Shown here one piece after another: positions 35,275-44,909 of a stretch of DNA of 64,000 bases (position 1 is its first letter; the number at the start of each line of letters is the position of its first letter). The stretch lies in assembly GCF_010119975.1 (NCBI RefSeq), contig NZ_CP048222.1:3428501-3492500 (forward strand). Reading direction: 5' to 3'. Origin of the DNA: Rhodocytophaga rosea. Lineage in GTDB: Bacteria > Bacteroidota > Bacteroidia > Cytophagales > 172606-1. The position numbers and the translations under genes were made by a program. Below the pieces are notes generated by a model, which was not told the origin of the DNA, made no database searches, and saw only the letters and a program-made list of their open reading frames with translations.

Positions 35275-36732
35275 ATGTCTAAGAAATTAAATAATAACGA
35301 ATTAAAAGCCATTGGCTTTTATGATGTAGATCTGCTGAAAAGCGGAGGTAAATTAGCCAAGGGTTTGCTCAAGCAGAAATTATACACGAAAGATGAAATC
35401 CTGGCCACCTTTGCCCAACTGATAGAGAACCCGGCCCAATATGTAGATGACGAAGTGTTTGGTGCCTTGGCGGCAGCTATACAGATAAAACAGCCATTCA
35501 TACAAGCAAAGAAGAAGCAGGCTAATGAATTTACTTTAAAACCCCAATCTCCGGCATATAAAGTATATGGAGCCAAACAAATAGAAGCTGGTGCTTTGCA
35601 ACAAATGGATACCGCTATGCGCTTACCAGTTTCATTGGCAGGTGCGCTCATGCCAGATGCGCATCATGGCTATGGATTGCCTATTGGTGGTGTATTAGCC
35701 ACTACCAGCAATACGGTGATTCCCTTTGCTGTAGGCGTAGATATTGCCTGCCGCATGTGTATGTCGGTATTTGATATAGATGCCAGTTTTCTGGAGCAGA
35801 AAGGAAATATGCTGAAGAGTTATTTGCTGGAAAACACCCTATTTGGACTTGATACCAAAGCCAATCATCCTTTGCCTGATGATGTATTCGACCTGCCGGA
35901 ATGGAAAGCCACTGATGTAATCCGAAGCTTGCGATATAAGGCCGAAGCACAAATAGGCACTTCTGGTACCGGGAATCATTTTGTAGAATGGGGTATTATA
36001 GAGATCAGCATGGAAAGTCCAGAACTGAAACTACCGGCCGGAAAGTATCTTACTTTGTTATCACATTCCGGGTCAAGGGGTTTTGGGGCGAATATTGCCA
36101 ATCATTACTCAAAACTAGCCATAGAACGCACCAAATTACCTAAAGAAGCGCAGCATCTGGCATGGCTGGATCTGGATTCGGAAGAAGGACAGGAATACTG
36201 GATCGCCATGAACTTAGCCGGAGAATATGCATCAGCTAATCATCACCAGATTCACCGGAAAATGGCGAAGGTACTCAATGTAAAACCGGCGATTATCGTT
36301 GAGAATCATCATAATTTTGCCTGGAAAGAAACCTTATCTGATGGTACGCCGGTAATTGTGCACCGCAAAGGCGCTACACCTGCCGGAAAAGGAGTACTGG
36401 GAATTATTCCCGGTTCATCGGCACAACCAGGATTTGTGATCAAAGGAAAAGGAGATCCGGTTTCTATTAACTCTGCTTCGCATGGTGCCGGGCGTTTGAT
36501 GTCGCGCACCAAAGCACTAAATAGCCTCAATAAGCAGGATGTAAAGAAAATGCTGGCAGACAAAGGCGTAACCATGATCGGGGGTGACCTGGACGAAGCA
36601 CCCATGGTATATAAAGATATTCACCAGGTGATTGAAGCCCAGCAAGACCTGGTGGAAGTGCTGGGAAAGTTCACACCCAAAATTGTGCGTATGGCCGACC
36701 CGGACAGGCGTAAAGGCAGCCGGGAGGATTAG
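35275..36732 (+). CDS. rtcB: RtcB-type RNA ligase
   Basis: 485 residues, normal length. RtcB joins 2',3'-cyclic phosphate (or 3'-phosphate) and 5'-OH RNA ends using GTP and manganese. Conserved motifs: MPDAHHGYGLPIGGVLAT, VGVDIACRMCM (metal Cys), GTGNHFVEWG, LSHSGSRGFG, NHHNFAWKE, the PGSSAQPGFVI loop and the guanylylation site INSASHGAGR, where the His that forms the covalent GMP is present. No RtcA, RtcR or prfH is nearby, so it may serve general RNA repair. Start ATG 35275, about 90 bp after the PNPOx-like gene. Confidence 0.95.
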   Translation: MSKKLNNNELKAIGFYDVDLLKSGGKLAKGLLKQKLYTKDEILATFAQLIENPAQYVDDEVFGALAAAIQIKQPFIQAKKKQANEFTLKPQSPAYKVYGAKQIEAGALQQMDTAMRLPVSLAGALMPDAHHGYGLPIGGVLATTSNTVIPFAVGVDIACRMCMSVFDIDASFLEQKGNMLKSYLLENTLFGLDTKANHPLPDDVFDLPEWKATDVIRSLRYKAEAQIGTSGTGNHFVEWGIIEISMESPELKLPAGKYLTLLSHSGSRGFGANIANHYSKLAIERTKLPKEAQHLAWLDLDSEEGQEYWIAMNLAGEYASANHHQIHRKMAKVLNVKPAIIVENHHNFAWKETLSDGTPVIVHRKGATPAGKGVLGIIPGSSAQPGFVIKGKGDPVSINSASHGAGRLMSRTKALNSLNKQDVKKMLADKGVTMIGGDLDEAPMVYKDIHQVIEAQQDLVEVLGKFTPKIVRMADPDRRKGSRED

Positions 36733-36868
36733 AGAGTTATGTAAGTAATAATTCTCTTCAAATAGTGGATAAGTGTGTAAAATTTAGGTAGATTAAAAGT
36801 TGACTTAGGAGAAAAAAGTTGACTAATACATGTGAAGTTTTGAACTTGCATTCAATCTGCTACCTACT

Positions 36869-38062
36869 ATGTTTCAGGCTACTGCACCCACCCTTCAGGA
36901 GAGATTACCTGATATAAAAATCTCTGGGGAAAGAGTTATTTCCATTGATCTGCTTCGGGGCATTATCATTGTGATTATGGGTTTAGACCATGTCCGTGAT
37001 TTAGTTGCTGTCACTCCTTTTGCACCCGAAGATGTAACTCAAACCACGCCTGCCTGGTTTTTTACCAGATGGATCACCCATTATTGTGCCCCAATTTTTG
37101 TATTCCTGGCAGGCGTAAGTGCATATATGTATGAGGTGAAAGTAAAAGATAAAAAGGAACTCGCTTCTTTCCTGATCAAGCGGGGTTTTTGGTTGATTCT
37201 CATTGAATTAGTAGTGATTAACTTTACCTGGAAATTCACCTACGACAGCTGGCATTTTGTGCAGGTAATCTGGGTAATCAGCTTATCAATGTTCGTACTG
37301 GCAGCACTCATCTGGTTGCCAATTTGGGCAATAGCTGTATTTTCAGTTGTTCTTATCACTAGTCATAATTTGCTGGATGGAATACAAAATGATTCTCTTG
37401 GCTGGGCATTACTGCACGTACAAACCTTTAAAACAGTGCCACTTATTGAAAGAAACCTGATGATTATCTATCCACTGATTCCCTGGCCGGGAGTAATGGC
37501 AGCTGGATATATAGTAGGAAAATGGGTTATGCAACCATATGAACTGCGAAAAAAATATTTCACTATCAGCGGACTCACACTTATTGCTATGTTTGTGGTT
37601 TTGCGCTTTAGCAATGTATATGGCGATCCTCATCCCTGGAGTGTGCAGGAAAGAGGAGGTATCTATACATTTCTTTCTTTTCTGAATACCACGAAATATC
37701 CGCCTTCTTTATTGTACCTGTGTATGACTTTAGGGCCGGCTTTACTTATTTTACCCTATCTGGAAAAAATGCGTGGGAAAATTGCTTCCTTCTTTCTGAC
37801 CTTTGGCAAAGTGCCTTTCTTCTACTACGTCATTCATATACCATTTATTCACCTACTGGCCATTGTGATGCATGGCATCTGGTATGGCGAGTGGAGAACC
37901 TGGCCATTTGTTAGCGTAGATCAATGGCCAAAAGACTATCAGCCTAGCTTGCTGGTCTGTTATGCCGTTTGGATCGTAGTAACCGGAATTCTGTATTTCT
38001 GTTGCCACTGGTTTGTACAGGTAAAACGCACACGTAAAGAATGGTGGCTGAAGTACCTGTAA
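36869..38062 (+). CDS. DUF1624 membrane protein (heparan-alpha-glucosaminide N-acetyltransferase type)
   Basis: 397 residues with about ten hydrophobic helices. The N-terminus RVISIDLLRGIIIVIMGLDHVRD (in residues about 20-42) is the hallmark of the DUF1624/HGSNAT catalytic domain, with the conserved His in LDHVRD. The eukaryotic relative acetylates terminal glucosamine across the lysosomal membrane. Here the enzyme probably transfers acetyl groups to a periplasmic sugar, substrate unknown. Convergent with the Usp gene, with a 10-bp gap between stop codons. Confidence 0.87.
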   Translation: MFQATAPTLQERLPDIKISGERVISIDLLRGIIIVIMGLDHVRDLVAVTPFAPEDVTQTTPAWFFTRWITHYCAPIFVFLAGVSAYMYEVKVKDKKELASFLIKRGFWLILIELVVINFTWKFTYDSWHFVQVIWVISLSMFVLAALIWLPIWAIAVFSVVLITSHNLLDGIQNDSLGWALLHVQTFKTVPLIERNLMIIYPLIPWPGVMAAGYIVGKWVMQPYELRKKYFTISGLTLIAMFVVLRFSNVYGDPHPWSVQERGGIYTFLSFLNTTKYPPSLLYLCMTLGPALLILPYLEKMRGKIASFFLTFGKVPFFYYVIHIPFIHLLAIVMHGIWYGEWRTWPFVSVDQWPKDYQPSLLVCYAVWIVVTGILYFCCHWFVQVKRTRKEWWLKYL

Positions 38063-38072
38063 TGTTTTTCTA

Positions 38073-38891
38073 TTATTGATCGTGAAAAGTTAACAGGGGA
38101 ATGGTGGTATTACAGGCGGCTTTTTTAACCAGGCTCCGGCTGGTATACGATTCGAAGAACCCCTTTTTGCGCACCACCATAGCCATCATATCTATGTTTT
38201 CTGATGCTATAAACTGGTCGAGCCCATCCAGAATATCTTCATTTTGAATTTCATGAAAGGTGAGGGCCGATTGTGGTAGTTCGGCTTCAATCTTCTTCTT
38301 GAACTGTTCGGCTACAGGATTAATCTTATCCGTTTTACGGATATGCAACATATGAATAGAAGCATTAAATAATTTTGTAAAGCTTAGTAATTCCTTCAGT
38401 GCCGGAACATTATTGGCTGAATAGTTAGTAGCAAATACAATTTTTTTGATGCCAGTATATTTAGCTTTATTGGGTACAGCCAGTACCGGACAAGCTCTCA
38501 CTTGCTCGATCACATCAGCAGTATTGCTGCCAAAGAAGAGTTCTTTCACGCCGGTAGCGCCCTGGGTTCCCATCACAATCAGGTCTATATTGGCGGCAGC
38601 CCTAGCAATGGTATTGATCTGGACAATCAGATTTCCGTACCTGGAAACAGTATGTATTTCTACATCTTTATAGGCCGGGTCTATTTTGTCTTTTAATTGC
38701 ACCAATGCCTGTTCAGAATCCTTTTTCAAAATATCCCGGATATCCCGGCGCATGGTGGTACTGCCAGGAGGAACATGTGCTACATTGAATAGCGTGATTT
38801 CAGCGCCTGCTTTCTGTGCGATGGGGAGTATATATTCAAGCGCATTCTTGGCATTATCAGAAAAGTCGGTAGGTAACAATATGTCCTTCAT
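38073..38891 (-). CDS. Universal stress protein with two UspA domains
   Basis: 272 residues. Domain 1 (about 1-145) starts KDILLPTDFSDNAKNALEY and carries the ATP-binding pattern GTQGATGVKELFFGSNT. Domain 2 (about 150-272) starts KKIVFATNYSANNVPALKELL and has lost the G-rich ATP loop, so it is likely structural. Usp proteins respond to starvation and stress; duplicated forms are usual in Bacteroidota. Monocistronic. Convergent with the DUF1624 gene. Confidence 0.93.
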   Translation of the reverse strand: MKDILLPTDFSDNAKNALEYILPIAQKAGAEITLFNVAHVPPGSTTMRRDIRDILKKDSEQALVQLKDKIDPAYKDVEIHTVSRYGNLIVQINTIARAAANIDLIVMGTQGATGVKELFFGSNTADVIEQVRACPVLAVPNKAKYTGIKKIVFATNYSANNVPALKELLSFTKLFNASIHMLHIRKTDKINPVAEQFKKKIEAELPQSALTFHEIQNEDILDGLDQFIASENIDMMAMVVRKKGFFESYTSRSLVKKAACNTTIPLLTFHDQ

Positions 38892-39055
38892 GCAGGGATT
38901 GGTATAAGGTTTAGTATTGAAAATTCAAATGCAAGTAGTAATTAATTATTAAGAATATCTCTGGAATCTGCTAACATCTTTAATTTTAAATGCTGTAGCT
39001 GTTGATACTTTAAAAAAAAAATTATTTATCAATTTTCAACTATCCACTATCCAAT

Positions 39056-40420
39056 TTACTCAGCTGCCTTTTTTTGGGCAAAATACGCTGTATATTCTTT
39101 TCTGGCCTCTTCCAGCAACTTTACAATGGCTGATCTTTTCTGCACTAACAGAGAAGCAATTTCTTTCCGGCGGTAAAATAATGAAAAAAGCATCCATTTG
39201 TTATAAAAATTTATCAAATGATTCCAGTAATGTAACACCAGAAAACCGCTTACCGGCAAACTTACTGCATATAGCCCTGTAAGCCACCAGATATGGCCGG
39301 TAAAGCGGTGAAAAAATGTGATAAGAATAGCATAACACACACTAAAACTAAAAATTCCGGTGGTCATCATAATAGGAGCCATATACACCTCATCTTTGGT
39401 AATCAGCCTGGCAACCTTTGAGGGTATAATATAAGGTATATAATTATGGAGAAGTCCATAAAGGTATAGGGGAAAACCAAAAACAATGTACACCAAGGAA
39501 GCGATCACTGATAAGAGATTATTTTTTTGCTTCTCAGCGGCAAAAGCACTGTCTTGCAGGCGGAGTCTTTTCAGGTTAAGTGTATAATCAGCCATCTTCT
39601 GGCGGATAGTGGTGAGTTTTTCCGGCTGGTTTGACTCAAAATAGCGGATGGCTTCTACAATATGTTGCGTGAGTAAAAATTCTTCGGCTTCACTGTCTAC
39701 ATCCAGTACATCGGTCAGGCGGTCTTTGTACACCATTTCAATATCTTGCACCAGCTTATCTTCTTCCTCATCTCTGGTAATGATCAGGTGGCTTTCCAGC
39801 CGCTGGCGTAATTGTTCAGTTAATTGATTTACCGCTTCATAAGGATCTTTTAAGTAGCTTTCGGCAAACGATTTAACCAGAATAGGTTTATCTACATTGA
39901 CGAACAATTCACTCCGGAAATGCACCGGATCGGAATAATTTAAGCCAATGGTAAGGATTTGTATACCCAGGTTGAAATTATGTTCGGCTTCGGCACCCAG
40001 GGCAATACGGGCAGTTCCGGTTTTTAACTTCCGCAAGCGCCGTTCGTTTACGCTGCTGCCCTCCGGAAAAATAAGCAGCGTGCCTTTGTTGGCCAGAAAA
40101 TCGAAACACTTGGCAAAAGAAGCCCTATTATCTGGTGTTTGCCCTTCTACATCTTGTTTCCGGTAAATAGGAATCATATTCATTTTACCCAGTAGCCAGC
40201 CAATTACTGGATTTTTGAATACGGAACCATTTGTGAGGAAATATACCTGCTGCGGCAGAATGGAGGCAATTACAATAGGGTCCATAAACGTATTCGGATG
40301 GTTTGCCACCACAATTAATGGCCCTTTTGCAGGAATGGGAGCTTTTGTTTTTACCTCTACATTGGTATAAAATACCCGTAAAGCAATTTTTACGACCAGT
40401 CTTAGTAAAGCATAGAGCAT
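39056..40420 (-). CDS. PlsC-type acyltransferase with extra membrane C-terminus
   Basis: 454 residues. Catalytic motif I NHPNTFMDP (about residues 38-46) and motif III LIFPEGSSVNERRLRKLKTG (about 115-134) belong to 1-acylglycerol-3-phosphate acyltransferases. It is twice the usual length: a charged helical middle and a C-terminal part with four hydrophobic helices (about 305-420). This long form is known in Bacteroidota; the acceptor may be glycerophosphate or another lipid. It is followed on the minus strand by the Usp gene, about 165 bp away; the MFS gene lies about 107 bp upstream in the same direction. Confidence 0.88.
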   Translation of the reverse strand: MLYALLRLVVKIALRVFYTNVEVKTKAPIPAKGPLIVVANHPNTFMDPIVIASILPQQVYFLTNGSVFKNPVIGWLLGKMNMIPIYRKQDVEGQTPDNRASFAKCFDFLANKGTLLIFPEGSSVNERRLRKLKTGTARIALGAEAEHNFNLGIQILTIGLNYSDPVHFRSELFVNVDKPILVKSFAESYLKDPYEAVNQLTEQLRQRLESHLIITRDEEEDKLVQDIEMVYKDRLTDVLDVDSEAEEFLLTQHIVEAIRYFESNQPEKLTTIRQKMADYTLNLKRLRLQDSAFAAEKQKNNLLSVIASLVYIVFGFPLYLYGLLHNYIPYIIPSKVARLITKDEVYMAPIMMTTGIFSFSVCYAILITFFHRFTGHIWWLTGLYAVSLPVSGFLVLHYWNHLINFYNKWMLFSLFYRRKEIASLLVQKRSAIVKLLEEARKEYTAYFAQKKAAE

Positions 40421-40527
40421 AATATGAATGAGTGAATGAGAAATTGAGTACTTGTCTGCAACCGGGGTTTAGAGATTTTTAGGATTGTTTATTACAAATA
40501 GTGAATAGATAAATATAAAAGTCTATA

Positions 40528-41874
40528 CTATTTATTATGCTCAGGCTTAGGTAATCTTGCCATCATCAGAAATATAAATCCTGCAATGAAAAATACAATC
40601 ATAGAAGCGGCACTGTTGCGCATACTGCCGGTAAGCTGTAAAATAAGTCCGTAGGAAAAAGTACCGAGCACTATAGCCAGTTTTTCGCTTACATCATATA
40701 AGCTGAAATACGAAGCGGTATCTTTGGTACCAATGGGTATCAATTTAGAGTATGTAGACCGGGAAACGGATTGAATACCACCCATCACCAAACCTAAAAA
40801 GGCAGCCAGAATATAAAATTGTATCTCGGTAGTGAGGAAATAGGCTGCAATACAAATACATGCCCAGATACAGATAGCAATGGCAATCGAAAGTTTATTG
40901 CCCTTATTAGTCGCAATTCTGGCAAAGAGTTGCGCACCCAGAATAGCCACAATCTGCAAAATAAGCACAGTTAAAATAAGTTTATCCCCAGGCAAATGGA
41001 TTTCTGCTTCGCCAAAAAGTGGTGCCAAAAGCATCACCGTTTGTACGCCCATACTGTAAAAAAAGAAAGCAGATAGAAACCGTAATGTTGGCTTTTGCTC
41101 TCTGAGACTGCGGAGTACTTTAGATAGTTCATGAAACCCTTTGGTTAGCAGGCCGGAAGTAGCTTTATTATGTGTAGGCTGGTCTTTAAGGAAATAAAAA
41201 GCAATTTGCGAAAAGCATAACCACCAGATTCCCACCATCAAAAAAGCCAGCCTGGTGGCCTGCAATTTCCCAGCATCTGTATCCGGCAGGCCTACCCAGC
41301 CAGGATTGGAAATGATGAGTACGTTCACCAGCAAAAGTACCACACTCCCGGTATAACCCATCGAAAATCCTTTGGCGCTGATTTTATCCATACGGTCGGG
41401 CGTAGCAATTTCCGGCAGGAAAGCATTGTAAAAAACGAGGGCACCTGCATAGCCTATACTTGCCAGTACTGAACATATAATGCCATAAGTTACGTTTTCG
41501 CCGGTAAACAAAAATAATCCTAGGCAAGCCAGAGAACCTGTATAGGTAAAAAACTGCATAAACCGCTTCTTTTTCCCACTATAGTCGGCAATACCAGATA
41601 GTACCGGTGATAAAAATACAATTACCAGAAAGGAGAAGGAAATGGCATAACTGTACAACACCGTATTCTGCACCTGTATCCCCAGAAAATTTACTGTCTC
41701 TCCTCCGTAGGCTTCCCGGGTTACGGCACTATAATATACCGGAAAAATAGTTGCTGTAATGGTAAGATTATATACAGAATTAGCCCAGTCGTACGAACAC
41801 CAGGCATTGATTACTTTAGGGTTATTTTTATAGGTAGGTTTTTGAGCCTGAACTGGATGGGTAGAATCTATCAT
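40528..41874 (-). CDS. MFS transporter, UMF1/Atg22-like
   Basis: 448 residues and 12 hydrophobic helices. The N-terminal VINAWCSYDWANSVYNLTI matches the UMF1 (unidentified major facilitator, vacuole effluxer Atg22-like) family, where the YDWANS motif is characteristic. In yeast Atg22 releases amino acids from the vacuole; bacterial functions are mostly unknown. The central loop (about 225-245: KATSGLLTKGFHELSKVLRS) is cytoplasmic. It probably forms an operon with the downstream acyltransferase, given the 107-bp gap. Confidence 0.87.
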   Translation of the reverse strand: MIDSTHPVQAQKPTYKNNPKVINAWCSYDWANSVYNLTITATIFPVYYSAVTREAYGGETVNFLGIQVQNTVLYSYAISFSFLVIVFLSPVLSGIADYSGKKKRFMQFFTYTGSLACLGLFLFTGENVTYGIICSVLASIGYAGALVFYNAFLPEIATPDRMDKISAKGFSMGYTGSVVLLLVNVLIISNPGWVGLPDTDAGKLQATRLAFLMVGIWWLCFSQIAFYFLKDQPTHNKATSGLLTKGFHELSKVLRSLREQKPTLRFLSAFFFYSMGVQTVMLLAPLFGEAEIHLPGDKLILTVLILQIVAILGAQLFARIATNKGNKLSIAIAICIWACICIAAYFLTTEIQFYILAAFLGLVMGGIQSVSRSTYSKLIPIGTKDTASYFSLYDVSEKLAIVLGTFSYGLILQLTGSMRNSAASMIVFFIAGFIFLMMARLPKPEHNK

Positions 41875-42014
41875 GTGGTAATTTACTGATTTGGCTCTAT
41901 TTCTGACTCAAGGCATAGAAATTATTTTGACCCAATAAAACCAGCCAACATCAACTCAACTCATACTTATTTCAATCAGTAGCAGAAAGTATCCCATATA
42001 TTAATGGAGCAGTT

Positions 42015-42752
42015 TCAGCGATTTTCGAGCGCTTTCCGCAAGTCTTCGGGCGTATCAATCCCTGAAGTGTCGTAGGGGGTGATAGCAACTTTTATACTGA
42101 AGCCGTTTTCTATCCAGCGTAATTGTTCCAGTGCTTCGGCTTTTTCCAGAAAAGATACCGGCAATTTCGTTAGCTGGGCTAGTACATCGGTACGGTAGGC
42201 ATACATGCCAATGTGTTTGTAGAAGGTACTTTTTTCCAGCCATTCCCAGGCATCAATTCCTCGGATAAAAGGAATTGTTTGCCGGCTAAAGTAGATGGCT
42301 TCCTGGCGAATATTGAGAATGACTTTAGGTTTATTGGAATCAAATAATGTTTCTGTATCTTCTATCTTTTTTACCAGCGTTGCCAGTTCTATGGAAGAAT
42401 CTTCAAGAACAGAAGCCAGAATATTGATTTGTTCCGGTTGAATGAAAGGTTCATCGCCCTGAATATTAATTACATAATCGAATGATTTACCTGTTTTTTG
42501 AAGCGCTTCATAACAACGGTCGGTGCCACTTGGGTGCTGATCGCTTGTCATTATCACTTTACCACCGAAATCTAATACATGATCGTGAATCATCCGGTGG
42601 TCGGTGGCAATTATTACTTCCTGTAACGAATTCGCCTGTAAAGCCTGCTCATATACCCGTTGCACCATGGTTTTCCCATGAATCTGTGCTAAAGCTTTTG
42701 CCGGAAACCTGGAAGAAGCATAGCGGGCTGGAATAATACCAAGAATGTTCAT
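42015..42752 (-). CDS. kdsB: 3-deoxy-manno-octulosonate cytidylyltransferase
   Basis: 245 residues, normal for KdsB. It forms CMP-Kdo for lipopolysaccharide core synthesis. The nucleotide-binding motif IPARYASSRFPAKAL, the IQGDEPF motif (about residues 95-101) for metal and CTP, and the sugar-binding VKKIEDTETLFDSNKPKVI are intact. It is a cytosolic dimer. It confirms a Gram-negative outer membrane with Kdo. Not adjacent to other LPS genes; the SMP-30 gene lies 56 bp upstream in the same direction and may be cotranscribed. Confidence 0.96.
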   Translation of the reverse strand: MNILGIIPARYASSRFPAKALAQIHGKTMVQRVYEQALQANSLQEVIIATDHRMIHDHVLDFGGKVIMTSDQHPSGTDRCYEALQKTGKSFDYVINIQGDEPFIQPEQINILASVLEDSSIELATLVKKIEDTETLFDSNKPKVILNIRQEAIYFSRQTIPFIRGIDAWEWLEKSTFYKHIGMYAYRTDVLAQLTKLPVSFLEKAEALEQLRWIENGFSIKVAITPYDTSGIDTPEDLRKALENR

Positions 42753-42808
42753 AGGGCAAATATAAGGAAAGCCACTACAGTAAACGGGCTATTTAAAGAA
42801 GTATTGAT

Positions 42809-43723
42809 CTACTTTACTCCTTTTACCTGCATAGGCAAAATGTATACAGACTCTGAAGCGGTGATAAAAAGAATGTCCCTGTTTTTCCCACTGAAGCAAA
42901 CATTGGCCGTCCAGCCCGAAGGAACCTCGATCTGCTGAATTTTTTTACCTTCCGGATTATAAATGCTTACACCCCTTCCTGCCAGATAAATGTTGCCTTT
43001 TTCATCGATAGTCATTCCATCGGAGAGGTCATCAGCAAAAGTCTGGCGGTTTTTCAGGCTGCCATCCAGAGCAATTTCATACTTGTATATCTTTTTTGGT
43101 CCCATATCGGCTACATACAGATATTTTCCATCTGGCGTACCGATCAGTCCATTGGGTTTTTGCAGGTCTGCATCAGCGATTACAGGCTCTTTACTTCCTT
43201 TGGCGAGATAATATAATTTTTCACCTCCAATGCCCGGATCAGGACTTTTTCTTTCCCAGTAATCCCGCTGAAAATAAGGGTCCGTAAAATAAATGCCTTC
43301 TTTCGGATCTATCCACAAGTCATTGGGGCCATTCAATCGCTTTCCTCCAAAATCGGTAAGCAAAACCGTTACTTTCCCTTTCGGACTAATAGACCACAAT
43401 TGACTATTTTCATCGGCACAAGTAATCAGATTTCCTTTTTTATCGAAATACATCCCATTCGACCGTCCGGCTTTATCCATAAAAACAGATAATTTACCAT
43501 CTGTACTATACTTCCATATTTTATTGTTGGGCTGATCAGTAAAGAATACATTGCCTTGTTTGTCAACCGCAGGCCCTTCTGTAAATTTAAACTGGTCAGA
43601 TATCCGCTGCGGCTTACCATTTCCGGCAACTATACTTTCTGCAGCTTGTCCATATACATGGATCATTAGACTTACCACTAAAATCAGTAAAAGAAACGGC
43701 AGGATTTTATACAATAGTCTCAT
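42809..43723 (-). CDS. Exported SMP-30/gluconolactonase-like protein
   Basis: 304 residues. Signal peptide (about 1-28), then a six-bladed beta-propeller with repeated DKQGNVFFTD, FDKKGNLITCAD, KEGIYFTDP and DGMTIDEKGNIYLAG blades. The acidic metal site of SMP-30 lactonases is represented by EGPAVDKQG (Glu), NGPNDLW (Asn) and SDGMTIDEKG (Asp). It probably hydrolyses lactones such as gluconolactone in the periplasm. Precedes kdsB by 56 bp. Confidence 0.9.
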   Translation of the reverse strand: MRLLYKILPFLLLILVVSLMIHVYGQAAESIVAGNGKPQRISDQFKFTEGPAVDKQGNVFFTDQPNNKIWKYSTDGKLSVFMDKAGRSNGMYFDKKGNLITCADENSQLWSISPKGKVTVLLTDFGGKRLNGPNDLWIDPKEGIYFTDPYFQRDYWERKSPDPGIGGEKLYYLAKGSKEPVIADADLQKPNGLIGTPDGKYLYVADMGPKKIYKYEIALDGSLKNRQTFADDLSDGMTIDEKGNIYLAGRGVSIYNPEGKKIQQIEVPSGWTANVCFSGKNRDILFITASESVYILPMQVKGVK

Positions 43724-44335
43724 AATACAATGATAGTCATTCTTAATTGCTCTTTCTGGATTTTGTTTATAAAAATGCTCATGATAGTAGTTCTGAAAAT
43801 TTAGTTATTCTTGTACATATAATATTCCTTGGAGAAATAATTATACAAAAACAAGTAATACTTAAAAAGATGATGAAAAGATCAGGTAGACAAACACAAA
43901 ATTTATGAAGTTTAACGTATTTATAGTCAACACAATATAAATAGTCATTAGGTAGACTAACTAATTTGATAGAATGGTATTAATAGTACTTTTTAGTGAA
44001 AAAACATATGAGACACATTTTCATAGATGTGATTTTTATTCATTCTTTCTATAAATGCAAGTTCATTAAACTTCTCTTTTTCCTGTAAAAAAAATGAAAA
44101 TGGTCTAAATGTGTTAAAGATTGCAAGATTTGTGTTAATAAAAATCGAATCTCAGCATGTAATTTTACTTCACATCCAGCAAGGAAAGAGAAAGTAAATT
44201 TAATCTATTTAAATGTTCAATACCACAGACTCTTCATCAATAAAGTATACAAATGCCTCTTGTTAGTTTTTAAAGTTTACCTAATCAGAGGCATTTTAGT
44301 GTGCTATAACCCGAAAAAACCTACTACTTAAAACT
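43724..44335. other. Long intergenic region with a hairpin in front of the LuxR-type gene
   Basis: 612 bp. Apart from the inverted repeat at 44251-44296 I found no repeat, RNA gene or clear promoter box. The length suggests several regulatory sites or a small RNA that cannot be recognised by eye. Confidence 0.4.
44251..44296 (+). promoter_or_regulatory. Leader hairpin of the solo LuxR-type gene
   Basis: AAATGCCTCT and AGAGGCATTT are perfect 10-bp arms, extended by partly paired TGTTAG/CTAATCA, with TTTT after the first T of the right arm. It lies 40 bp before the ATG, so it could be an upstream transcript's terminator or a leader attenuator of this gene. Confidence 0.55.
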
Positions 44336-44626
44336 ATGAAAGTTGCTCATCTTATAACCGTTGCTGAAGACTGGCCAGCCAGAAAGAAGCTAAAAAAGGC
44401 GCCTCCAGTACTGCCTTCTAACAAGGATGTACTTACCAAACGCGAAATCGAAATTATTAAACTCATGTTTGATGACTATAATACTAATGAAATTGCCTGG
44501 GAATTATCTATTAGCACCAGAACAGTAGACACTCACCGCAAAAATATGCTCAGAAAAACTGGTATTCAAAGTACCATCGGGCTTATTAAATATGCACTTG
44601 TAAGGGGTCTGATTCGCCTTGAATAA
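44336..44626 (+). CDS. Solo LuxR-type HTH protein, 96 aa
   Basis: The C-terminal 65 residues are a GerE/LuxR HTH: LTKREIEIIKLMFDDYNTNE, then IAWELSISTRTVDTHRKNML and RKTGIQSTIGLIKYALVRGLI. The upstream 30 residues are a short basic/proline-containing arm; there is no receiver or ligand domain, so activity is not controlled by phosphorylation in the usual way. It resembles the stand-alone LuxR regulators common in Cytophagales. It has a hairpin in its leader and a terminator after it, so its own transcription unit. Confidence 0.85.
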   Translation: MKVAHLITVAEDWPARKKLKKAPPVLPSNKDVLTKREIEIIKLMFDDYNTNEIAWELSISTRTVDTHRKNMLRKTGIQSTIGLIKYALVRGLIRLE

Positions 44627-44726
44627 CCCAAGCGCCCACCTATGTTCCACATAAATCAGACCCCTGCAAACACTTCTATCTAGCTAACGATAATTGCAAT
44701 CATTCAACCCAATGTATCATTTATCA

Positions 44727-44763
44727 ATCAGGTGTTTCTCTATGAGAAGCACTTGATTTTTTT
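44727..44763 (+). terminator. Intrinsic terminator after the LuxR-type gene
   Basis: ATCAGGTGTTTCTC pairs with GAGAAGCACTTGAT (two non-Watson-Crick positions) around a short loop and is followed by seven T. About 100 bp after the stop codon. Confidence 0.8.
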
Positions 44764-44909
44764 ATACATACTCCCACCACCTACCTAATTAAGATTATAT
44801 CAGTTTCTTATCCACCGGAACTGAATATTCCTTCTTAAATTTAGCCTGTAATAAGCTGATTTTCATTGTTTTTACCTACAATTCTCTTATAGTTAATTGC
44901 TGATTTACT

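Noticed and set aside
43724-44335. tRNA or other structured RNA in the 612-bp gap
   Set aside because: No cloverleaf or conserved RNA core could be recognised beyond the hairpin at 44251-44296.
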